A stretch of 56,981 bases of DNA from Vibrio intestinalis (lineage in GTDB: Bacteria > Pseudomonadota > Gammaproteobacteria > Enterobacterales > Vibrionaceae): NCBI RefSeq assembly GCF_025195085.2, contig NZ_JANAVY020000022.1:1-56981 (forward strand), read 5' to 3'. A program made the translations under genes and the position numbers. Every line of letters starts with the position of its first letter. Position 1 is the stretch's first letter. Of this stretch, positions 26,404 to 34,113 are shown piece after piece. A model generated the notes under the pieces. The model made no database searches. It saw only the letters and a list, made by a program, of their open reading frames with translations, and was not told the DNA's origin.

Positions 26404-26844
26404 CTAACGTTGATCTTTTGGTGACCCCATCACCACCATAGTGGTAATTGAATCGACATGAGCACATTCACCCAGCACATCGGCGTGAAACTTTTTATAG
26501 CTGATGAGATCTTTGGTTTCTACTCGTAACAGGTACTCGGTTGAACCTGTGATGTTATGACACTCCACAACCTCATCGATAAACTGAACATGTTGTTCAA
26601 ACTCAAGCTGTGACTGCTTTCTGTGATTCGATAGACCAATAGAGACATAAGCGATAAAGCCAATACCTAGTTGACTAGCATTGAGCTTGGCGCTGTAGCC
26701 AGTAATGACATTCGCGCGTTCTAGATCTTGCACTCGTCGCAGTGTTGCCGAGGGGGAAAGGCCTATTCGCTGAGCAAGCTCAACATTGGAGATTCTGCCG
26801 TCCACCTTTAGCTCGCGCAATATTCTTTCGTCAAACTTATCCAT
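26404..26844 (-). CDS. Lrp/AsnC-family transcriptional regulator
   Basis: The 146-residue protein has an N-terminal winged helix-turn-helix (FDERILRELKVDGRISNVELA, then LSPSATLRRVQDLE) and a C-terminal RAM/AsnC effector domain (about 65-140). These proteins sense amino acids. It is divergent from the LysE-type exporter at 26975, the classic layout for an amino-acid-responsive regulator and its target. The 130-base gap between them should hold both promoters. Confidence 0.92.
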   Translation of the reverse strand: MDKFDERILRELKVDGRISNVELAQRIGLSPSATLRRVQDLERANVITGYSAKLNASQLGIGFIAYVSIGLSNHRKQSQLEFEQHVQFIDEVVECHNITGSTEYLLRVETKDLISYKKFHADVLGECAHVDSITTMVVMGSPKDQR

Positions 26845-26974
26845 AAGTGAATTTTATTGCCATATTGATTTCATTTAGCTCAATAAAAGCATAAAATTTA
26901 ATCATTTGCTACGTAAACTGTCATTGACCGGTCACCAACATCATCTAACAAATACAAATGACGAGGATATTACT

Positions 26975-27562
26975 ATGCAATGGGAACAACTTACGGCGTT
27001 GGCACTATTTGCCTTTGTGTCTACTTTTACCCCCGGTCCAAACAACCTAATGCTGATGACATCAGGAGCAAACGTCGGGTTTATTAGAACCATTCCACAT
27101 ATGCTTGGCATCACGTTAGGTTTCCCGTTAATGGTATTACTCGTTGGTTTTGGATTGGTAGGCGTGTTCGACACCTTCCCTATCATTCATCAAATTCTTA
27201 AATTCGCTAGCCTCAGCTATTTACTCTGGCTTGCTTATCGAATCGCCACCAGCAAATCACCGGACACTCGCACCGAGCAGTACCAGCCGATGAGCTTTAT
27301 TGGCGCGGCGGCTTTTCAGTGGGTGAACCCTAAGGGGTGGTCAATGGCACTCACGGCGGTCTCTGTTTACAACCCATCGAATAGTTTAATCGGATTAGCC
27401 GCAATTGCTGTCATCTATGCGCTATCTAATGTCCCTTCTGCATCCTTTTGGACTGTCGCTGGCCAGCAATTACAGCGCTTTCTAACTAACCCTAAACGCA
27501 TCACCGTGTTTAATTGGTCAATGGCATTATTGCTGGTTGGGTCAACAATACCGATGCTTTAA
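26975..27562 (+). CDS. LysE-family amino-acid exporter
   Basis: The 195-residue membrane protein is of the LysE/RhtB family with about six TM helices. It starts at the ATG at 26975 (MQWEQLTALALFAFVSTFTPGPNN), with GAGGAT upstream. The TPGPNN motif after the first helix is the family signature, and FQWVNPKGW is another conserved stretch. The substrate (lysine, threonine, homoserine or a homolog) cannot be told from sequence. The divergent Lrp-type regulator is the likely controller. Confidence 0.9.
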   Translation: MQWEQLTALALFAFVSTFTPGPNNLMLMTSGANVGFIRTIPHMLGITLGFPLMVLLVGFGLVGVFDTFPIIHQILKFASLSYLLWLAYRIATSKSPDTRTEQYQPMSFIGAAAFQWVNPKGWSMALTAVSVYNPSNSLIGLAAIAVIYALSNVPSASFWTVAGQQLQRFLTNPKRITVFNWSMALLLVGSTIPML

Positions 27563-27713
27563 CAGACAACTACACTTTAAGAGATACCTATTCTTTAAAA
27601 GGGACAATGCTCTAAGTATCAATTGTAAATTTAGTTAAATTGACTATCTGCTAAAGAGATATGCTGATAGTCTTACTTCTAAATGAGAAGAATAATATTT
27701 ATCGAGTAGACAC

Positions 27714-28478
27714 ATGCAAAAACCAGCCTTTCAAACCGTTTCGGTTATCTCAACTCAACAGATCACTCCCAATATGCAGCGCTTAACTCTCGCAGGGCAA
27801 GGCCTAGCAGAATTTCCAAGCGATTGCGAAGGGGGCTATATCAAACTGCTTTTCAACGCGGTTGGTGGTACTGATTTAACTGGCTTGGATGAGAATAATC
27901 GCCCAGTAATGCGTACCTATACCATTCGTCGATTTTTAGCAGAGCAACAGGCGATCGAAGTTGACTTTGTGCGTCATATTACTCAAGACAACCAATGTGG
28001 TTTTGCTTCTCGTTGGGCTATGAACGCACAAGTTGGCAATACCATTAGCCTGCGCGGCCCTGGAATTATTGCCAACTTGAACACCGCGGCTGATTGGTTT
28101 TTCCTCACTGCAGATATGACCTCACTGCCTGCGCTGTCAGCAAAAATTAAGCAGCTACCCGAAAACGCAAAAGGCTACGCCGTAATTCAAGTTGAATCGC
28201 TTGAAGATAAACAAAAACTGCAGGCGCCTGATGGCATCGAGGTCCATTGGATAACTGAAGGGCTAGCGGATAAGGCACGTAGCTTAGAATGGTACGAAGG
28301 CCATGCTGCAGTATGGTGCGCGTGTGAATTTGATTCGATGCGACAACTTCGCCAATACTTCCGCAATGAAAAAGAAGTATTGAAAGATAACCTTTATCTA
28401 AGCAGTTACTGGAAAAAAGGCGTTTCGGAAGACGGGCATAAAGTCATTAAGCGTCAAGACGCTGAAGAAAATAGCTAA
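27714..28478 (+). CDS. Siderophore-interacting flavoprotein (ViuB/SIP type)
   Basis: The 254-residue cytoplasmic protein resembles siderophore-interacting reductases that release iron from ferric siderophores using FAD and NAD(P)H or another donor. RTYTIRRF (a variant of the R-x-Y-T/S flavin motif), GFASRWAMNAQVGNTISLRGPG and WFFLTADMTSLPAL mark the FAD- and nucleotide-binding halves, and YLSSYWKKGVSED the C terminus. No siderophore synthesis or uptake gene is nearby. A weak Fur-like stretch precedes it but is not convincing. A hairpin terminator follows. Confidence 0.9.
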   Translation: MQKPAFQTVSVISTQQITPNMQRLTLAGQGLAEFPSDCEGGYIKLLFNAVGGTDLTGLDENNRPVMRTYTIRRFLAEQQAIEVDFVRHITQDNQCGFASRWAMNAQVGNTISLRGPGIIANLNTAADWFFLTADMTSLPALSAKIKQLPENAKGYAVIQVESLEDKQKLQAPDGIEVHWITEGLADKARSLEWYEGHAAVWCACEFDSMRQLRQYFRNEKEVLKDNLYLSSYWKKGVSEDGHKVIKRQDAEENS

Positions 28479-28488
28479 TTCAATCATT

Positions 28489-28510
28489 AAGGAGAGCCTC
28501 GGCTCTCCTT
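28489..28510. terminator. Terminator between converging genes
   Basis: Stem AAGGAGAGC (28489-28497), loop CTCG, stem GCTCTCCTT (28502-28510). It lies between the flavoprotein and the converging LysR gene and may serve both. Confidence 0.75.
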
Positions 28511-28514
28511 ACTA

Positions 28515-29390
28515 TTAGGCTTCGTTTAATTTCTCAGCTAAGAAATCAATCAACAATCTTACCTTAGGCGACAAGTTTCGATTCTGCGGATACAGCGCCC
28601 ATATCCCTTCTCGCTCATCTCGATAATCCGCTAATACTTCGACTAACTCTCCCTGCTGCATTGCTTGTTGAACATAATAATCGGGCAATTGAACAAGTCC
28701 TAAACCCTGCTTTGCCGCATCGAGCAACGCGTACCCCGAATTACATCGAATCCGACCTGATACTCGAATCGAGCGCTCCTTGCCTTGCTCACGGAAATGC
28801 CAGTAATCAATAGAACCGACTAAACATTGGTGATGATGAATTTCAGACAACGTATGGGGCACACCAAAACGGGATAGATAGTGCTCACTGGCACAGACAA
28901 ACAGTTGTCTACTAGACAGCTTTTTTGCTATCAAAGTTGAATCTTGCAATCGGCCTAAACGAATAGCCACATCGCAGCCTGTTTCAATCAAATCAACCGT
29001 TTGGTTGGTTAAGCTTAGCTCCAAGTCTAATTTAGGGTATTGCAGTAAAAACTGATTCAGTAACGGAGCAATATGCATCTCACCGTAAGTCACTGGCGCG
29101 GTAATTTTAAGCTTACCTTTAGGCTCCGCCTGCATTTGCGTCACCGCCAGTTCAGCCTGCTCTAAACCTTCAACCAATGCTTTACATTGCTGAAAATAGA
29201 GCTGCCCAGCCTCGCTTAAGGTGACTTTTCGAGTCGTTCTATTTAGCAGCTTCACCGCTAGTCTTTCTTCAAGAGCGGAGACTCTGCGGCTGACTTGAGC
29301 CACGGACGTATCCAACCTTTTTGCGGCTGCAGTAAAACTCATGGTTTCTGCCACCGCCACAAACTCTGTCACCCCTTCCCAACTTGCCAC
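28515..29390 (-). CDS. LysR-family transcriptional regulator
   Basis: The 291-residue protein has the N-terminal LysR helix-turn-helix (FVAVAETMSFTAAAKRLDTS, then VSRRVSALEERL) and a substrate-binding domain (about 90-288). It diverges from frmA with a 211-base gap. Neighbouring LysR genes often control formaldehyde detoxification genes in proteobacteria, so it probably senses an inducer for frmA-frmB. The inducer is unknown. Confidence 0.92.
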   Translation of the reverse strand: MASWEGVTEFVAVAETMSFTAAAKRLDTSVAQVSRRVSALEERLAVKLLNRTTRKVTLSEAGQLYFQQCKALVEGLEQAELAVTQMQAEPKGKLKITAPVTYGEMHIAPLLNQFLLQYPKLDLELSLTNQTVDLIETGCDVAIRLGRLQDSTLIAKKLSSRQLFVCASEHYLSRFGVPHTLSEIHHHQCLVGSIDYWHFREQGKERSIRVSGRIRCNSGYALLDAAKQGLGLVQLPDYYVQQAMQQGELVEVLADYRDEREGIWALYPQNRNLSPKVRLLIDFLAEKLNEA

Positions 29391-29601
29391 TAGCTACCTC
29401 TTCCAACTTAGCCATTATTACAAATACGTAAAAATCATTTTCAATTTAACAGGATTATCATTTTTTGGGAAATACCTAGAATACACCTCATCGAAACAAC
29501 GGCGTAAATCGACTCGCTCAACAAGCAATAACGACTACGCTTAATGGTATTAAAAACACTCGTACACTGAAGCGATACGAGGCAATAAAAAGGGCAATCC
29601 A

Positions 29602-30750
29602 ATGGCACTAGAAATCAAACCTGGTCAAGAATTTATCAAATCTAAAGCGGCTGTCGCATGGGCAGCAGGCGAACCTCTAAAAATGGAAGAAGTGGACGTA
29701 CAACTTCCAAAAAAAGGTGAAGTATTAGTTCGTATCGTTGCGACAGGCGTTTGCCACACTGATGCATTCACACTATCAGGTGACGATCCAGAAGGTATCT
29801 TCCCTTCAATCCTTGGTCATGAAGGTGGTGGTATTGTAGAAATGGTTGGCGAAGGCGTAACAAGCGTTGAAGTCGGCGACCACGTTATCCCACTTTACAC
29901 AGCTGAATGTGGCGAATGTAAGTTCTGTAAATCAGGCAAAACCAACCTATGCCAAGCAGTACGTGAAACACAGGGTAAAGGCCTAATGCCAGATGGCACA
30001 ACGCGTTTTTACAAAGATGGTCAGCCGATCTTCCACTACATGGGTTGCTCAACTTTCTCTGAATACACAGTGCTACCAGAAATTTCATTAGCAAAAGTAA
30101 GCAAAGAAGCGCCTCTTGAAGAAGTATGCCTACTAGGCTGTGGCGTTACTACTGGTATGGGTGCGGTACTTAACACTGCTAAAGTGAAACAAGGTGATAC
30201 TGTTGCAATCTTTGGCCTTGGTGGTATCGGTCTATCTGCAATCATTGGCGCTCGCATGGCTGGTGCTAGCCGCATCATCGGTGTTGATATCAATGAGAGC
30301 AAATTCGAACTAGCAAAACAGCTAGGCGCAACTGACTGCATCAACCCACAAACATTCGATAAGCCAATCCAAGAAGTGATTGTTGAGATGACAGATGGCG
30401 GCGTGGATTACTCATTCGAGTGTATCGGTAACGTTAACGTAATGCGTCAAGCGCTTGAGTGTTGCCATAAAGGTTGGGGTGAGTCAGTCATCATTGGTGT
30501 TGCAGGTGCAGGCCAAGAGATCTCAACTCGTCCGTTCCAATTGGTTACTGGTCGCGTATGGCGTGGCTCTGCATTCGGTGGTGTAAAAGGCCGTTCAGAG
30601 CTACCAGAAATCGTAGAACGCTACATGGCGGGCGAATTTGGCTTACAAGAGTTCATTACTCACACTATGTCATTAGGTGAAGTAAACGAAGCTTTCGATT
30701 TAATGCACAAAGGTGAAAGTATCCGTACCGTTATTCACATGGACCGCTAA
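29602..30750 (+). CDS. frmA: S-(hydroxymethyl)glutathione dehydrogenase
   Basis: This class III alcohol dehydrogenase oxidises S-hydroxymethylglutathione, formed from formaldehyde and glutathione, to S-formylglutathione with NAD+, and can also reduce S-nitrosoglutathione. The 382 residues keep the catalytic zinc ligands C51 and H73 (GHEGGG) and the structural-zinc cysteines at 103, 106, 109 and 117, plus the GLGGIG nucleotide motif. AAGGG precedes the ATG. The enzyme for the next step follows, so the pair detoxifies formaldehyde in the cytoplasm. A divergent LysR gene is the likely regulator. Confidence 0.97.
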   Translation: MALEIKPGQEFIKSKAAVAWAAGEPLKMEEVDVQLPKKGEVLVRIVATGVCHTDAFTLSGDDPEGIFPSILGHEGGGIVEMVGEGVTSVEVGDHVIPLYTAECGECKFCKSGKTNLCQAVRETQGKGLMPDGTTRFYKDGQPIFHYMGCSTFSEYTVLPEISLAKVSKEAPLEEVCLLGCGVTTGMGAVLNTAKVKQGDTVAIFGLGGIGLSAIIGARMAGASRIIGVDINESKFELAKQLGATDCINPQTFDKPIQEVIVEMTDGGVDYSFECIGNVNVMRQALECCHKGWGESVIIGVAGAGQEISTRPFQLVTGRVWRGSAFGGVKGRSELPEIVERYMAGEFGLQEFITHTMSLGEVNEAFDLMHKGESIRTVIHMDR

Positions 30751-30811
30751 TACTAATCCACTGCCTAATTAGCAATGTCCATTTAAAATAACGATACACA
30801 CTTAACAACTA

Positions 30812-30840
30812 TGCCCACTTAGAGTCAATTTAAGTGGGCA
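30812..30840. repeat. Hairpin between frmA and frmB
   Basis: TGCCCACTTA (30812-30821) and TAAGTGGGCA (30831-30840) are perfect 10-base inverted repeats around a 9-base loop. No T-run follows, so it looks like an mRNA-stabilising or processing hairpin, not a terminator. Confidence 0.6.
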
Positions 30841-30875
30841 GCTTGCAATAACGAAGATTGATTGAAAGGAAAACC

Positions 30876-31715
30876 ATGAGCCTCGAATTAGTGAGCCAAA
30901 CAAAAACATTTGGCGGTTGGCACAAACAATATAGCCACGTTTCAACAAGCGTTAATTGCACTATGCGCTTTGCGATTTTTCTGCCACCCAACGCCACACC
31001 ATCAAACCCTGTACCTGTGCTGTATTGGCTTTCAGGTTTAACCTGTACCGATGAGAATTTCATGCAAAAAGCGGGCGCATTTCGAGTTGCCGCTGAGCTT
31101 GGCATCGCTATTGTTGCACCAGATACAAGCCCGCGTGGTGAAGGTGTCGCTGACGATGAAAACTACGACCTTGGCCAAGGCGCAGGCTTCTATTTAAATG
31201 CGACTCAACAACCTTGGGCAAAGCATTACCACATGTATGATTACGTGCAGCAAGAATTGCCAAAACTGATCGAAGCTAACTTCCCAGTATCCAATATCAA
31301 GGCGATTTCTGGACACAGTATGGGTGGGCACGGCGCACTTACCATTGGTTTAAAGCACGCTGATAGCTATCGCTCTATCTCAGCTTTCAGCCCTATCAGT
31401 AACCCAACGCAAGCTCCTTGGGGACAAAAGGCTTTCACTGCTTATCTTGGCAGCAACCGCGAAGACTGGGTAGATTATGATACTTGCTTGTTACTAAAGA
31501 AAGGCGCTTGTCACTTACCTATGTTGGTTGACCAAGGGGACGCTGACAATTTTATGGACGAGCAGCTAATGCCCAATACGCTGCAGCAAGCCGCTGAGTC
31601 ACAACAAGCCAACTTAACGCTGCGCATGCAGCCTGGTTACGATCATAGCTACTATTTCATCGCTAGCTTTATCGAAGATCATCTGCGTTTTCACGCTAAG
31701 CATTTATTCGCGTAG
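30876..31715 (+). CDS. frmB: S-formylglutathione hydrolase
   Basis: This esterase splits S-formylglutathione into formate and glutathione, the second step of the pathway begun by frmA. From the ATG at 30876 (preceded by GAAAGGA) it has 279 residues; a TTG frame begins 18 bases earlier but has no ribosome site. It is an alpha/beta hydrolase with the nucleophile in GHSMGGH (S148), an Asp in the DQGDADNF region and the catalytic His in YDHSYYF. It matches E. coli FrmB length (277). Confidence 0.96.
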   Translation: MSLELVSQTKTFGGWHKQYSHVSTSVNCTMRFAIFLPPNATPSNPVPVLYWLSGLTCTDENFMQKAGAFRVAAELGIAIVAPDTSPRGEGVADDENYDLGQGAGFYLNATQQPWAKHYHMYDYVQQELPKLIEANFPVSNIKAISGHSMGGHGALTIGLKHADSYRSISAFSPISNPTQAPWGQKAFTAYLGSNREDWVDYDTCLLLKKGACHLPMLVDQGDADNFMDEQLMPNTLQQAAESQQANLTLRMQPGYDHSYYFIASFIEDHLRFHAKHLFA

Positions 31716-31789
31716 CCACATCATCTTCACGTGAGAATATTAGGGCGAGCGTGCTATTCTATAGACTGTTTAACAAATCGCTTGTCATT

Positions 31790-32191
31790 ATGTCTAAAAT
31801 TAAAATAGCTTTTATCGCCCTAATTCTTATCTGCTCTGCTGTTGCAGCTTACGTATTTATCCCGGTTCATACCACGCTAGGTAAGCAGGTATTGTCGTTA
31901 CCAGTGGGAGACAACCTCACTCTGGTCGGCTTCAAAAGTTACTCGACCGAGCGCAAGCTCGACAAACTCAACCAATACTTTCTGATTGCCAATGGCAGCG
32001 ATGTAAAGCAAGCAGAGCCTTTCTTAACCACCTCAGATCAGTTCTTACGTATTAAAACAGTTAAAGACAACACACTCGCATTGACCATTAACGGACGTAT
32101 CGAGAGTTTTCGTAACGATCTTTGGATAGAAAAAAGTGACGGCACTTTTGAACATTGGTTAATCAGCATAGAAGCAAGATACTTAAAGTAG
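31790..32191 (+). CDS. Small membrane-anchored hypothetical protein
   Basis: A 133-residue protein beginning MSKIKIAFIALILICSAVAAYVF, one N-terminal hydrophobic helix (signal anchor or uncleaved signal) followed by about 110 mostly soluble residues without recognised motifs. No cysteine lipobox is positioned for cleavage. I do not recognise the family. It lies alone between frmB and the pseudouridine synthase. Confidence 0.65.
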   Translation: MSKIKIAFIALILICSAVAAYVFIPVHTTLGKQVLSLPVGDNLTLVGFKSYSTERKLDKLNQYFLIANGSDVKQAEPFLTTSDQFLRIKTVKDNTLALTINGRIESFRNDLWIEKSDGTFEHWLISIEARYLK

Positions 32192-32213
32192 CGCTAAAAA
32201 GCTCAACCCCATC

Positions 32214-32240
32214 AATGCCACCTTATTGTATGGTGGCATT
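32214..32240. terminator. Inverted repeat, probable terminator
   Basis: AATGCCACC (32214-32222) and GGTGGCATT (32232-32240) are perfect 9-base arms around a 9-base loop, 23 bases past the stop of the preceding gene. The T-run is poor, so termination strength is uncertain. Confidence 0.5.
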
Positions 32241-32293
32241 CATTGACCAAACAGGTAAAATCTCCGCTTCGCTCACTGCTCGCTAGAATTTAC

Positions 32294-33967
32294 ATGCACA
32301 AGCCAGAACAACTGTTTCAACCTTTATCAGTTAATCCCCAACAACTGCCAAAAGCGTTTACCTTCCCTTTTTATTATCAGCCGCACCCTTTTTGTGTTGA
32401 GGCCGCACAGCAACTTCAACAGCAATTGACCAACAATGTTCAGTGGCAGCATGACTTTGGTTTGGATGATAGTCACGCAGGCACAGGTAAGATGTTTGGC
32501 GTATTGCTGGTTCGCTCACCGCAGGGGGATATTGGTTATTTCAGCGCGTTCTCAGGCAAGATAGCCGATCAAAACCTGCATGCTGGATTCGTTCCGCCTG
32601 TGTTCGACATGCTGGCCGAAGAATGCTTCTTTCGCACAGAACTGGATGAAATTACCCAGCTAAACCATCAAGTATCAACGCTAAGCGCAAACCCGAAAAA
32701 AGCGCAGTTAAGCGAGCAGCTTAAACAGAGCAAAACCGAATATAAACATCTTGAACAAACCCTGCGTCAGCAGCTGATTGAAAATCGCGCTGCACGCAAA
32801 TCAGAACGAGAATCAGCACATAGCACATTCAGTGGTGACCAAATAAAGAATGTGTTGGACCAATTGGCCAAACAGAGCGTTGCCGATAAGAATCGACTCA
32901 AATATCTCAAGCTTGAATGGGATGAAAAAATTGCGACATTAGAAACCCAACTCAACGCAATTAACCATGAGATTACCAACGCGAAACAGCAACGAAAAAC
33001 ACTCTCAAACCGCTTGCAAAACAAGCTCTTTGAGCAATATTGCTTCTTAAACGCCGATGGTCAAAACAAATCGCTCAAGGCCATTTTTGCCCAAACATCA
33101 ACGCCTACTCCACCAGCGGGTGCTGGCGAATGTGCCGCGCCTAAGCTACTGCACTACGCTTACCTGCATGGGTATCAACCATTGGCTTTAGCTGAATTTT
33201 GGTGGGGGTCTTCGCCGAAATCAGAAATTCGCCAACATAAACAGTTTTACCCATCTTGCCATAGCAAATGCCAACCCATCCTTGGCCATATGCTGCAAGG
33301 CTTAGACGTTGAACCAAATCCGCTAGAAGATAACTGGGGTGAAAATAAACCGTTAGAAATCATCTATCAGGATGAAGCCATCGTGGTTGTTAATAAACCA
33401 TCCGGGCTACTGTCCGTTCCGGGCAAAACAATCAAAGACTCGGCCTATACCCGTTTGCAAACGCTTTTCCCTGACGTTGAAGGCCCATTTGTGTTGCACA
33501 GGTTAGATATGGCGACCTCGGGGTTACTTGTGTTTGCTCTTACCCGCCGCGCCAATAAACACTTACAAAAGCAGTTTATTACTCGCCAAGTTCAAAAGCG
33601 TTACGTGGCATTGATTGACGGCATTGTAACAGAGCAGCAAGGCTCTATTGAGCTGCCGATGCGCGGTGATCCAGACGATAGACCTCGCCAATTGGTCTGC
33701 TACGAACATGGTAAGCCTGCGCATACAGATTGGGAACTGATCCAAGTCGTGGATGGGAAAAGTAAGCTTCATATGTATCCAAGAACAGGCCGCACCCATC
33801 AATTGCGCGTGCACTGCGCGCACCATCTAGGCCTAAATATACCTATGGTGGGCGACGGCCTATATGGTGAAAAAAGTGATCGACTCCACCTACATGCGGA
33901 GCAATTGGAGTTTGACCATCCATACAGTAAAAAGCATCTGAAATTCCACGCGAATGTCGAGTTCTAA
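32294..33967 (+). CDS. Large RluA-family pseudouridine synthase
   Basis: The C-terminal half (about 330-557) is an RluA-type pseudouridine synthase with HRLDMATSGL. The aspartate, about D405, is the catalytic nucleophile, and the RTGRTHQLRVH RNA-binding motif is present. The first 330 residues are unusual: a region with FPFYYQPHPF and a charged coiled-coil stretch (about 130-260), then a second domain with HYAYLHGYQPLALAEFWWG. I start at the ATG at 32294; the open frame reaches a TTG at 32243, right after a hairpin. The target RNA is unknown, and no S4 domain is seen. Confidence 0.85.
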   Translation: MHKPEQLFQPLSVNPQQLPKAFTFPFYYQPHPFCVEAAQQLQQQLTNNVQWQHDFGLDDSHAGTGKMFGVLLVRSPQGDIGYFSAFSGKIADQNLHAGFVPPVFDMLAEECFFRTELDEITQLNHQVSTLSANPKKAQLSEQLKQSKTEYKHLEQTLRQQLIENRAARKSERESAHSTFSGDQIKNVLDQLAKQSVADKNRLKYLKLEWDEKIATLETQLNAINHEITNAKQQRKTLSNRLQNKLFEQYCFLNADGQNKSLKAIFAQTSTPTPPAGAGECAAPKLLHYAYLHGYQPLALAEFWWGSSPKSEIRQHKQFYPSCHSKCQPILGHMLQGLDVEPNPLEDNWGENKPLEIIYQDEAIVVVNKPSGLLSVPGKTIKDSAYTRLQTLFPDVEGPFVLHRLDMATSGLLVFALTRRANKHLQKQFITRQVQKRYVALIDGIVTEQQGSIELPMRGDPDDRPRQLVCYEHGKPAHTDWELIQVVDGKSKLHMYPRTGRTHQLRVHCAHHLGLNIPMVGDGLYGEKSDRLHLHAEQLEFDHPYSKKHLKFHANVEF

Positions 33968-34082
33968 GCCTATTGAAAAATAAGATAAGTTTGCAAAAAT
34001 ACGCACGAAAATAGAGCTAATACACTATCAAATTTATGCGATATTTGGCTTAGCTCTCTTTTCAGAACCGTAAGGCGTGCTG

Positions 34083-34088
34083 TATAAT
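34083..34088 (+). promoter_or_regulatory. -10 element of the GGDEF gene
   Basis: TATAAT at 34083-34088 is a perfect -10 hexamer 26 bases before the ATG at 34114. The expected -35 place (34060-34065, TTTCAG) is weak, so the promoter may need an activator. Confidence 0.5.
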
Positions 34089-34113
34089 GATTTGCAGTTT
34101 ATAGGGGAAGGTT

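Noticed and set aside
27660..27713. Possible Fur box before the siderophore-interacting protein gene (AATGAGAAGAATAATATT)
   Set aside because: Only one half fits the Fur consensus; too weak to list as a site.
1331..28508. The same GGAGAGC/GCTCTCC stem at 1331-1348 and 28491-28508
   Set aside because: Both are ordinary terminators with similar stems; flanks differ, so this is not a dispersed repeat.
32243..32293. TTG start adding 17 residues to the pseudouridine synthase
   Set aside because: It begins 3 bases after a terminator-like hairpin and has no ribosome site; the ATG at 32294 is preferred.
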